A stretch of 20,375 nt of DNA, taken from positions 1 to 20,375 of the forward strand of contig CAYRCC010000038.1 in the NCBI GenBank assembly GCA_964422725.1, in the 5' to 3' direction. Both the position numbers and the translations under genes were made by a program. This DNA is from CAKSNH01 sp964422725. Its GTDB lineage: Bacteria; Bacillota; Clostridia; UBA1381. The notes under the pieces are model-generated. The model searched no databases. It was not told the origin of the DNA and saw nothing but the letters and a program-made list of their open reading frames with translations. Below, piece by piece: positions 1 to 5,366 of the stretch; within the stretch, counting starts at the first letter, position 1; each line of letters opens with the position of its first letter.

Positions 1-56
1 TGAATAGGAATAGCTGTAAACCCTTATTTTAAGCCATTTTCAAGCACTTTGACAGT

Positions 57-608
57 TTATCCGAAGTATCTCTTAAGCATACCCTCAAAGCCTTTTCCAT
101 GTCGAGCTTCGTCTTTTGCCATTTCGTGAACCGTATCGTGAATTGCATCATAACCAAGCTCTTTTGCCTTTTTCGCAAGCTCGAATTTGCCGGCGGTAGC
201 ACCGCACTCAGCCTCACTTCTAAGTTCAAGGTTCTTTTTTGTGGACGGCGTTACAACTTCGCCCAGCAATTCCGCAAATTTAGCGGCGTGTTCTGCCTCT
301 TCCAAAGCAGCTCTCATATAAAACTCGCCGATTTCCGGATAACCCTCGCGTATAGCCTGACGGCTCATTGCGATATACATACCGACTTCTGTACATTCAC
401 CCTCAAAATTCGCTTTAAGCCCCTCGTAAACTTCAGCATCAATCTTATCCTTAGCACCAACGCCGATTACGTGTTCACACACAAAATTCAAATTTCCCTC
501 TTGCATAACAGTGAATTTTTCTCCTGCCACGCCGCACTGAGGACATTTCTCCGGTGCACTGTCGCCTTCGTGAACATAACCGCATACAGGACATACAAAT
601 TTTTTCAT
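57..608 (-). CDS. rbr: Reverse rubrerythrin (rubredoxin domain first)
   Basis: This 183-residue protein is a non-haem di-iron peroxidase that reduces hydrogen peroxide to water in the cytoplasm of anaerobes. A rubredoxin-type iron site is visible at the N-terminus (Cys6, Cys9, Cys22, Cys25). A ferritin-like four-helix domain follows at about residues 50-180, with di-iron motifs ExxH at 104-107 and 167-170 and further glutamates around 69-74. Classical rubrerythrin carries the rubredoxin domain at the C-terminus, so this is the reversed form known from clostridia. Translation starts at the ATG at 606-608, with AGGAGG eight bases upstream. It begins 28 bases after the perR stop with no promoter between, so it is probably co-transcribed with perR and induced by peroxide. 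No clear terminator is visible in the 56 bases after its stop. Confidence 0.93.
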   Translation of the reverse strand: MKKFVCPVCGYVHEGDSAPEKCPQCGVAGEKFTVMQEGNLNFVCEHVIGVGAKDKIDAEVYEGLKANFEGECTEVGMYIAMSRQAIREGYPEIGEFYMRAALEEAEHAAKFAELLGEVVTPSTKKNLELRSEAECGATAGKFELAKKAKELGYDAIHDTVHEMAKDEARHGKGFEGMLKRYFG

Positions 609-636
609 AATAAATTCCTCCTAAAAAATTAATTAT

Positions 637-1023
637 TTATATATTTTTATTTTTACACTTACTGCAAATGCCGTAAAATACCAGTGAATGACGCGCTATA
701 TCAGCCCCCGTCGCCGCACTTGCCGCCGTATCGGTTTCGGTGTTATACTCCATATCAATGTCATATATACCGTCACATTCAAAGCAATACATATGATAAT
801 GATTCTGCACATTTGCGTCGTAACGCTCCTTGCCGCCGCCCACGTCGAGCTTTAAAATCTCCCCCGACTCCGCCAGCATATTCAAGTTGCGGTACACCGT
901 CGCAATGCCGATATTCGGAAATTCCTTTTTTAAACTGGAATGTAGCCATTCCGCCGACGGATGATTAGTCACACTCTTTAAAAGCATAACCAATGCCTCG
1001 CGCTGTCTGCTGTATTTATGCAT
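637..1023 (-). CDS. perR: PerR-type peroxide-responsive repressor (Fur family)
   Basis: This is a 128-residue Fur-family metalloregulator with an N-terminal winged helix (about residues 1-65, recognition region ending ATVYRNL) and a C-terminal dimerisation domain. The five regulatory-metal ligands of Bacillus subtilis PerR (His37, Asp85, His91, His93, Asp104) all have counterparts at a constant offset of 16: His21, Asp69, His75, His77 and Asp88. The aspartate at 88, where Fur proteins carry glutamate, favours peroxide sensing. The structural zinc cysteines are Cys80/Cys83 and Cys120/Cys123. I chose the ATG at 1021-1023 because GGGAGG lies six bases upstream; a longer reading from 1068 would start inside the -10 element. 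A strong PerR/Fur box between promoter and gene suggests autorepression, and rubrerythrin follows as the likely target. The assignment as PerR rather than Fur or Zur rests on residue matches, not on a search. Confidence 0.9.
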   Translation of the reverse strand: MHKYSRQREALVMLLKSVTNHPSAEWLHSSLKKEFPNIGIATVYRNLNMLAESGEILKLDVGGGKERYDANVQNHYHMYCFECDGIYDIDMEYNTETDTAASAATGADIARHSLVFYGICSKCKNKNI

Positions 1024-1038
1024 TGTCTGCCTCCCAAT

Positions 1039-1057
1039 AATGATAATTGTTATCGTT
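1039..1057. promoter_or_regulatory. PerR/Fur box
   Basis: The 19-bp imperfect palindrome AATGATAATTGTTATCGTT has 8-bp arms matching at seven positions around a 3-bp centre. Its inner 15 bases match the 7-1-7 Fur/PerR consensus TGATAATnATTATCA at 12 of 14 defined positions. It lies just downstream of the perR -10 hexamer, covering the expected transcript start, which suits repression of the perR-rubrerythrin operon by its own product. Confidence 0.85.
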
Positions 1058-1066
1058 ATTGATTTC

Positions 1067-1094
1067 ATTATACCATATTTATTTACGTTGTCAA
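1067..1094 (-). promoter_or_regulatory. Sigma-A promoter of perR-rbr
   Basis: Read on the minus strand, a perfect TTGACA (1089-1094) is followed after 16 bases by a perfect TATAAT (1067-1072). The expected transcript start near 1060 lies at the edge of the PerR box. Confidence 0.85.
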
Positions 1095-1452
1095 TAGGTT
1101 TTTTGTTCTTTTTTGAAATTATTTTTTTGTGACGATTGAAAAATCAAACATATCATTTTTATACTTCCGGCACGACAAAATTACAATTATGTGTTGCGCC
1201 AAAATGCGGAAATGAGCGGGCTTGATGTCTGTACGCGGTTTTTCGTCAACTAACCGGATATCGGCAAGCCGGAAACAGCAAAGGTTTTCTCTCACGTTTT
1301 TTAACCGGATATTTTTTGTTAACATAAATTCAGCAAGCAAATTAACCAGTGTCCATACTTATTTGTGAGCTGTAAAAGCTTTTTTAAATTGGCTGATTGA
1401 TGAGGGGTTGATTAATGATTTCAGCAATAAGTTGAAATTGAATAAGCAAAAC
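1095..1452. other. Non-coding stretch between the perR promoter and the tRNA operon terminator
   Basis: I recognise no gene here. A 73-codon minus-strand frame (1119-1340) has no convincing ribosome binding site and no family I know, and its low-complexity ends argue against it. The 11-mer TAACCGGATAT occurs twice about 48 bases apart. The stretch may hold a decayed gene. Confidence 0.5.
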
Positions 1453-1482
1453 AAAACCGCCTAACATATGTTAAGCGGTTTT
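1453..1482 (-). terminator. Terminator of the tRNA operon
   Basis: On the minus strand AAAACCGC pairs with GCGGTTTT. The self-complementary TAACATATGTTA continues the stem across one T-G wobble, and a T-rich tail (GTTTTGCTT) follows. It lies just after tRNA-Lys, the last gene of the cluster. Confidence 0.85.
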
Positions 1483-1484
1483 TA

Positions 1485-1560
1485 TGGTGAGCCATCGGAG
1501 ATTCGAACTCCGGACACCTTGATTAAAAGTCAAGTGCTCTGCCGACTGAGCTAATGGCCC
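1485..1560 (-). tRNA. trnK: tRNA-Lys (TTT)
   Basis: The 76-base minus-strand sequence folds as a cloverleaf. The acceptor arm is GGGCCAT/ATGGCTC and the discriminator base is A, with CCA encoded. The anticodon loop CTTTTAA carries anticodon TTT, and the T arm contains GTTCGAATC. It is last in the five-tRNA transcript, five bases after tRNA-Gln. Confidence 0.96.
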
Positions 1561-1565
1561 TTATA

Positions 1566-1642
1566 TGGCAGGGATAGCAGGACTCGAACCTACGAAATGC
1601 CGGAATCAAAATCCGGTGCCTTACCGACTTGGCTATATCCCT
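1566..1642 (-). tRNA. trnQ: tRNA-Gln (TTG)
   Basis: The 77-base minus-strand cloverleaf has acceptor AGGGATA pairing with TATCCCT, discriminator G and encoded CCA. The anticodon stem CCGGA/TCCGG encloses TTTTGAT, giving anticodon TTG. The first pair is A1-U72, whereas U1-A72 is usual for bacterial glutamine tRNAs. Confidence 0.95.
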
Positions 1643-1665
1643 ATATCCTTGTTTATATAAGTAAC

Positions 1666-1743
1666 TGGGGTGGGTAGTGGGATTTGAACCCACGACATTC
1701 AGGACCACAATCTGACGCTCTAACCAACTGAACTATACCCACC
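1666..1743 (-). tRNA. trnH: tRNA-His (GTG)
   Basis: The minus-strand cloverleaf has acceptor GTGGGTA pairing with TACCCAC. It has the histidine-specific extra G at position -1 (base 1743) opposite discriminator C73, and CCA is encoded. The anticodon loop TTGTGGT carries GTG. The closing pair of the anticodon stem (31-39) reads A-C, a mismatch; the other four pairs are sound. Confidence 0.95.
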
Positions 1744-1761
1744 ATATTAAGTTTTGGCAGC

Positions 1762-1782
1762 TTGCCGTTTTGCAAACGGCAA
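1762..1782. repeat. Hairpin between tRNA-Arg and tRNA-His
   Basis: TTGCCGTTT and AAACGGCAA form a perfect 9-bp stem with a 3-base loop in the spacer between two tRNAs. In the direction of transcription no T run follows it, so it does not look like a terminator. It could be a processing signal for the polycistronic tRNA precursor. Confidence 0.6.
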
Positions 1783-1789
1783 AAAAGTT

Positions 1790-1866
<77 letters not shown>

Positions 1867-1874
1867 ATATATAT

Positions 1875-1948
<74 letters not shown>

Positions 1949-1998
1949 AAATACCCGACAACCGAAACGTTTGTGTACGTCATCAGCTGACTTTAATA

Positions 1999-2027
1999 AT
2001 TATAGCAGAAAGATTTCTGTTTGTCAA
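1999..2027 (-). promoter_or_regulatory. Sigma-A promoter of the tRNA operon
   Basis: On the minus strand a perfect TTGACA (2022-2027) and a perfect TATAAT (1999-2004) are separated by 17 bases. This is the strength expected for a stable-RNA operon, and the first tRNA starts about 50 bases downstream. Confidence 0.9.
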
Positions 2028-2422
2028 CACTTTTTTTAAATTTTTTTATTTTTTTTGAAATTTTCAAACATACAGTTTGTTTTAATCAAAAATTTTCAAT
2101 GTATTTTGCGCATATACGTGTTTTCAGACAATAGATTGATAGTTTTTTACCGGTACGGCAAGGTCAGCGACTTTTCCGTACTGTCCGCAATTTTTTGACA
2201 TTCATACAAGCCATACGTAACCGCTCGGCTTTTGCATAGGACTCTTTCATCTGAATATCGGCATCGTATTATATTATAATAGATACATTCAAATTATAAT
2301 AGATACATTCAAACGAAAAAGCAATTTTCGCACGTACTGCTTCTGCGGTGCCGCAATTATTCCGATACAGGGATATTCCGCTCCGCACTCATCATCTCCG
2401 CCGCCGCACACTGCGTTTACGC
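2028..2422. other. Gap between the tRNA promoter and yitT, with a possible gene remnant
   Basis: No intact gene is recognised. The minus strand from 2268 to 2164 is an open frame ending in TGA that reads in part MKESYAKAERLRMACMNVKK (ATG at 2248-2250) and continues as a basic tail. Its composition looks protein-like, but it has no ribosome binding site and follows a stop directly, so it may be the tail of a lost gene. No convincing terminator for yitT is visible. Confidence 0.4.
2273..2312. repeat. Two-copy 20-bp tandem repeat
   Basis: ATTATAATAGATACATTCAA occurs twice with no spacer (2273-2292 and 2293-2312). On the minus strand each copy contains TTGAAT and TATAAT, but only eight bases apart, which is too close for a promoter. 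It is a recent duplication directly upstream of the possible gene remnant. Confidence 0.85.
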
Positions 2423-3265
2423 TCAAAACCCTTCGCCGATAATTTCGTCCGCATTCGATACTATTATAAACGCGTTCGGGTCGGCGGAATATATCAAGTC
2501 GTATACTTTGTATGCCTCCTGGCGTTTTACCGCACACATAAGCACGCCATGCGGCTGTCCCGTGTATACCCCTTTTGCGCTTATCTGCGTAACACCGCGG
2601 TCAAGCTCGTGCAATATCATTTTCGCGATAGTGTCGTTTTCCTTTGAAACTATAAGCAGCATTTTTTCGTTGCCGAGAGACGAACCGTACAGTATACCGT
2701 CAACAACCCTCGACATAATAAATATCAAAATTGCGGCGTATACCGGCATTTCAAGGCTTTTGTACACTGCGGCAGACATAAGCACAACGATAAAGTCTAT
2801 AATCAATATGAGTCTGCCGAGAGTGAGATGCGGCAGACGGTGCATAACCAGCTTTGCGATTAAGTCTGTGCCGCCGGTGGTTGCACCGCGCATAAAAATG
2901 AGCGACAGCCCTATCCCCGACAGGACACCGCCGAGAATTGCGCAGAGCATTATGTCGCCGCGGTACGGCGGCAGAAAATGTGCGGCGGCATCTATCATAA
3001 CCGAGGTTGCGACGGTTGCAAAAAAAGTTTTTCCTATATATGAAAAGCCGAATACTTTGTATGCCCATATGAAAATTGGAATGTTAAGTATGATTATTAC
3101 AGTGCCTATGGGAATATCGGTTAAATAGTTGACCATAGTGCCGATACCGGTGAGTCCGCCCGGGGCGATGTTGTTCGGTGCGGTAAAAATGTTCACCGCC
3201 GCCGCGAAAATAAAACTGCCCAGCAGTATAAGAGCAATGTCGGATAGCATATGTTTAGATTTCAT
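2423..3265 (-). CDS. YitT family membrane protein (DUF161/DUF2179)
   Basis: This 280-residue integral membrane protein has about six hydrophobic segments in the first 200 residues. Family landmarks include NNIAPGGLTGIG near residues 31-42 and RGATTGGTDLIA near 126-137. They are followed by a soluble C-terminal domain (about 205-280) of the DUF2179 type, recognisable by RGVTQISAKGVYTGQ and IIVSNADEIIGEGF. YitT proteins are widespread in Firmicutes, often as paralogues, and their substrate is not established, so I give no function. Translation starts at the ATG at 3263-3265, with only a weak GGGG about nine bases upstream. The gene is divergent from htrA with about 250 bases between them. I see no consensus promoter for it. 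Confidence 0.9.
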   Translation of the reverse strand: MKSKHMLSDIALILLGSFIFAAAVNIFTAPNNIAPGGLTGIGTMVNYLTDIPIGTVIIILNIPIFIWAYKVFGFSYIGKTFFATVATSVMIDAAAHFLPPYRGDIMLCAILGGVLSGIGLSLIFMRGATTGGTDLIAKLVMHRLPHLTLGRLILIIDFIVVLMSAAVYKSLEMPVYAAILIFIMSRVVDGILYGSSLGNEKMLLIVSKENDTIAKMILHELDRGVTQISAKGVYTGQPHGVLMCAVKRQEAYKVYDLIYSADPNAFIIVSNADEIIGEGF

Positions 3266-3382
3266 AGTTAAAAACCCCGATTTTTGAATTTGTATTTGGT
3301 ATTATTATTGCATTATTCGGGTAAAATATTTATGAAACGGAATAAATTTGTGATTATGCGCAAAAAACAAGCATACACTCTC

Positions 3383-3416
3383 GTTCATAATTTGTTCATA
3401 AAAATGTCACAATTTT
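3383..3416 (+). promoter_or_regulatory. Phased direct repeats upstream of the htrA promoter
   Basis: Three related units start at 3383 (GTTCATAATTT), 3394 (GTTCATAAAAAT) and 3406 (GTCACAATTTT), spaced 11 and 12 bases apart, about one helical turn. They end about 20 bases before the -35 hexamer. That placement suits an activator of the response-regulator type. Bacillus htrA genes are controlled by CssRS through repeats upstream of the promoter, but equivalence here is inference. Confidence 0.5.
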
Positions 3417-3436
3417 TTAACTTTTTCGCCATAGTA

Positions 3437-3464
3437 TTGACAAAATAATGAGTTATTATATACC
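3437..3464 (+). promoter_or_regulatory. Probable htrA promoter
   Basis: A perfect TTGACA lies at 3437-3442. The best -10 at suitable spacing is TATACC (3459-3464, 16 bases), which is weak and fits a promoter needing activation. The start codon is at 3517. Confidence 0.55.
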
Positions 3465-3516
3465 TGTAATCAGGAAATTGAGAGTAATCTGGTTTGGATA
3501 TAGAGGAGGTAGCATT

Positions 3517-4722
3517 ATGGACAACAATTATCCTTATACGGATTCTACGGCACTTATTGTTTACGAGGGTACGCCGAAAAAGAAAAAAAGCGGAAAAATG
3601 AAAACGCTGACAGCCTGCATTTGCTCGGCACTTGCGGCAAGCATACTTACCGGCGGAATTTTCTCGGCGGCTGTGCTGAACAAAATATCGTCGGTCAATA
3701 ACGGCGGCGTTTATAATACATCGGCCTCGGTACAGTCGAATTTGACGGCTGTGGCAAACACGAACGGCACAAAATCACTGACAACTCCGGAAATCGCCGC
3801 AAAAGTAGGACCGAGCGTTGTCGGAATAATCAACAAGGCTAAAGTGGAACCGAGAAAGTATTTCAATCCGTTTACCGGAAGATACTACTATTCAAGTGAC
3901 CCAAACACCGACCAGACGGTTCAGCAGGGCAGCGGTTCGGGTATAATAATCAGCTCGGACGGCTATATCGTAACCAATGAACACGTTATTGACGGTGCAA
4001 CCGAGATAACCGTAATACTGAATACCGGAGATGAATATACGGCGGCACTGGTAGGCAAGGACACAAAAACCGACTTGGCTGTGCTGAAGATAGAAAAAAC
4101 AGGCTTGCCGGCGGCTACGCTCGGCGACTCGACAACGGTTCAGGCAGGTGAGCTTGCGGTTGCGATAGGCAATCCGCTCGGACAGGAATTTGCCGGAACG
4201 GTTACGGCGGGAGTTGTAAGCGCGGTAAACAGAACTATGACAGTAGAGGGAAAGACATACAATCTGATACAGACCGATGCGGCGATAAATCCGGGCAATT
4301 CCGGCGGTGCGCTGGTTAATCAGTACGGCGAGGTAATAGGAATCAACACAATTAAGCTTTCGACGGACGGTGTTGAAGGTATAGGCTTTGCAATTGCGAT
4401 TTCCGAGGCAAAACCTATTTTGGAACAGCTTACGAAAAACGGATATGTTACGGGCAGACCGCTTGTAGGTATCAGCGTACAGGCAACGACACAGGGACTT
4501 GTGGTTGCCGGAGTGAGCGAGGGCAGCGGTGCCGAAAAGGCAGGACTGCAGCAGGGCGACCTTATCGCAAAGGTTGACGGTACATTTGTGAAATCGACGG
4601 AGGAGCTTAACGCAATCCGCGATAAGAAGTCACCGGGCGACTATCTGACATTTACAATAATGAGAAACGGTGAAATTTCCGAGGTTAAAGTACAGCTTAC
4701 CGAGGAAGCGCCGAATAAATAA
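3517..4722 (+). CDS. htrA: HtrA/DegP-type membrane-anchored serine protease
   Basis: This 401-residue protein degrades or refolds misfolded proteins outside the membrane. A short cytoplasmic N-terminus with a lysine-rich stretch (residues 21-30) precedes one membrane anchor at about 31-55. A low-complexity linker leads to a trypsin-like domain with triad His156 (in TNEHVIDG), Asp186 (in KTDLAVLKI) and Ser262 (in NPGNSGGAL). A single PDZ domain occupies about 312-395, with GLQQGDLIAKVDG as its clearest signature. I chose the ATG at 3517 because AGGAGG lies seven bases upstream; an in-frame ATG at 3448 has no such site and falls inside the promoter. Phased repeats upstream suggest stress control. 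The gene appears monocistronic, since about 640 bases of hairpin-rich sequence follow before the next large gene. Confidence 0.95.
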   Translation: MDNNYPYTDSTALIVYEGTPKKKKSGKMKTLTACICSALAASILTGGIFSAAVLNKISSVNNGGVYNTSASVQSNLTAVANTNGTKSLTTPEIAAKVGPSVVGIINKAKVEPRKYFNPFTGRYYYSSDPNTDQTVQQGSGSGIIISSDGYIVTNEHVIDGATEITVILNTGDEYTAALVGKDTKTDLAVLKIEKTGLPAATLGDSTTVQAGELAVAIGNPLGQEFAGTVTAGVVSAVNRTMTVEGKTYNLIQTDAAINPGNSGGALVNQYGEVIGINTIKLSTDGVEGIGFAIAISEAKPILEQLTKNGYVTGRPLVGISVQATTQGLVVAGVSEGSGAEKAGLQQGDLIAKVDGTFVKSTEELNAIRDKKSPGDYLTFTIMRNGEISEVKVQLTEEAPNK

Positions 4723-4756
4723 TGCTTACGAGTTTTTTATTGATATAAATCACCCC

Positions 4757-4779
4757 TATCTTTGCATGCGGCAAAGATA
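4757..4779. repeat. Hairpin 1 downstream of htrA
   Basis: TATCTTTGC and GCAAAGATA form a perfect 9-bp stem with a 5-base loop, 35 bases after the htrA stop. A run of T begins about eight bases further on, so it could serve as an imperfect htrA terminator. Confidence 0.6.
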
Positions 4780-4802
4780 AACCATCCTTTTTTTCATAAT
4801 TC

Positions 4803-4825
4803 TCTCGCCGCTTTATGCGGCGAGA
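4803..4825. repeat. Hairpin 2 downstream of htrA
   Basis: TCTCGCCGC and GCGGCGAGA form a perfect GC-rich 9-bp stem with loop TTTAT. A C run follows on the plus strand, so it is not a canonical terminator in that direction. Confidence 0.65.
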
Positions 4826-4844
4826 ACCCCCCCAAATATTTGTT

Positions 4845-4870
4845 GAGCCGAAAACTTGAGTTTTCGGCTC
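4845..4870. terminator. Hairpin 3 downstream of htrA, possible terminator
   Basis: GAGCCGAAAACT and AGTTTTCGGCTC form a near-perfect 26-base palindrome followed by GTTTAATAA. It is the most stable of the three consecutive hairpins. The weak T tract leaves its role as a terminator uncertain. Confidence 0.5.
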
Positions 4871-4900
4871 GTTTAATAAGGACAGCTCCCATTTCTGTCG

Positions 4901-4940
4901 GCAAAACCCCAAAAGAAGGCTTCGCCAAAGCTTAGGGCAA
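4901..4940 (+). repeat. Diverged copy of the dispersed repeat (copy A)
   Basis: This 40-base block shares the ends of the copy at 4961-5000: CAAAACCC at its start and AAAG(C/T)TTAGG(G/T)CAA at its end. Its centre differs and holds a small GGCTTCGCC hairpin. The start-to-start distance to the next copy is about 60 bases. It is probably an older family member. Confidence 0.5.
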
Positions 4941-4960
4941 GCCTTTAGTTTTCAGACTGC

Positions 4961-5000
4961 AGACAAAACCCAACGTGTTTTGCATTAAAGTTTAGGTCAA
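4961..5000 (+). repeat. Dispersed 40-bp repeat (copy B)
   Basis: This 40-base block is identical at 39 of 40 positions to 20325-20364 in the same orientation, more than 15 kb away. It contains CAAAAC and GTTTTG arms around CCAACGT, a short hairpin. Both copies are intergenic. Confidence 0.85.
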
Positions 5001-5086
5001 TCAGCGAAACCTCCTCAAAAATTTTAAGCAAAACTAATAAGTCTGCACTCTGAGTTTTCTTTATTACCCCCCAAAAAAACTGTTTA

Positions 5087-5127
5087 TATGCAAAAAAAAC
5101 AAAGGACTGCATTTTCATTTTTGCATA
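5087..5127. repeat. Inverted repeat upstream of a strong promoter
   Basis: TATGCAAAAA (5087-5096) and TTTTTGCATA (5118-5127) are perfect 10-base inverted arms around a 21-base centre. They end 11 bases before the -35 hexamer at 5139, so the repeat could be an operator. Confidence 0.5.
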
Positions 5128-5138
5128 CACCGCAACAT

Positions 5139-5167
5139 TTGACAAAATCATATACGAATGATATAAT
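5139..5167 (+). promoter_or_regulatory. Consensus sigma-A promoter upstream of the chemoreceptor gene
   Basis: A perfect TTGACA (5139-5144) and a perfect TATAAT (5162-5167) lie 17 bases apart. The transcript would start near 5174, giving a leader of about 190 bases before the chemoreceptor start codon. Confidence 0.85.
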
Positions 5168-5201
5168 AATTTAAACAACTTACAGAAAGGACTTGACCGC
5201 T

Positions 5202-5246
5202 ATGTTGAAACCGAGTAAGCTCACACAGTACAGTACAATATTGTAA
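5202..5246 (+). CDS. Possible 14-residue leader peptide
   Basis: The frame reads MLKPSKLTQYSTIL. It sits about 28 bases into the transcript from the perfect promoter at 5139-5167. A purine-rich AGAAAGGA lies ten bases before its ATG and could bind ribosomes. It ends 120 bases before the chemoreceptor start. It may be a leader peptide, the start of a truncated gene, or chance. I recognise no family. Confidence 0.35.
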   Translation: MLKPSKLTQYSTIL

Positions 5247-5366
5247 ACGCGGATTTTAACCGTTGTATGCATTTTGATTAGCTGTTATTCTCTAAAAACG
5301 CGGATATTTCAAAATAATGCTTGAAACAGTATGTCATTGATTGGTGTGTTATGGAGGATAATTGTT

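Noticed and set aside
1119..1340. 73-codon minus-strand frame beside perR
   Set aside because: It has no ribosome binding site, no recognisable motif, and ends in low-complexity A/T sequence; kept only as an unassigned gap.
2273..2312. Tandem promoter from TTGAAT and TATAAT in the 20-bp repeat
   Set aside because: The hexamers are only eight bases apart within a copy and 28 apart across copies, so neither spacing fits sigma-A.
4723..5330. CRISPR-like array suggested by repeats about 60 bases apart
   Set aside because: Only two copies, strongly diverged in the middle, with no uniform spacers and no cas genes.
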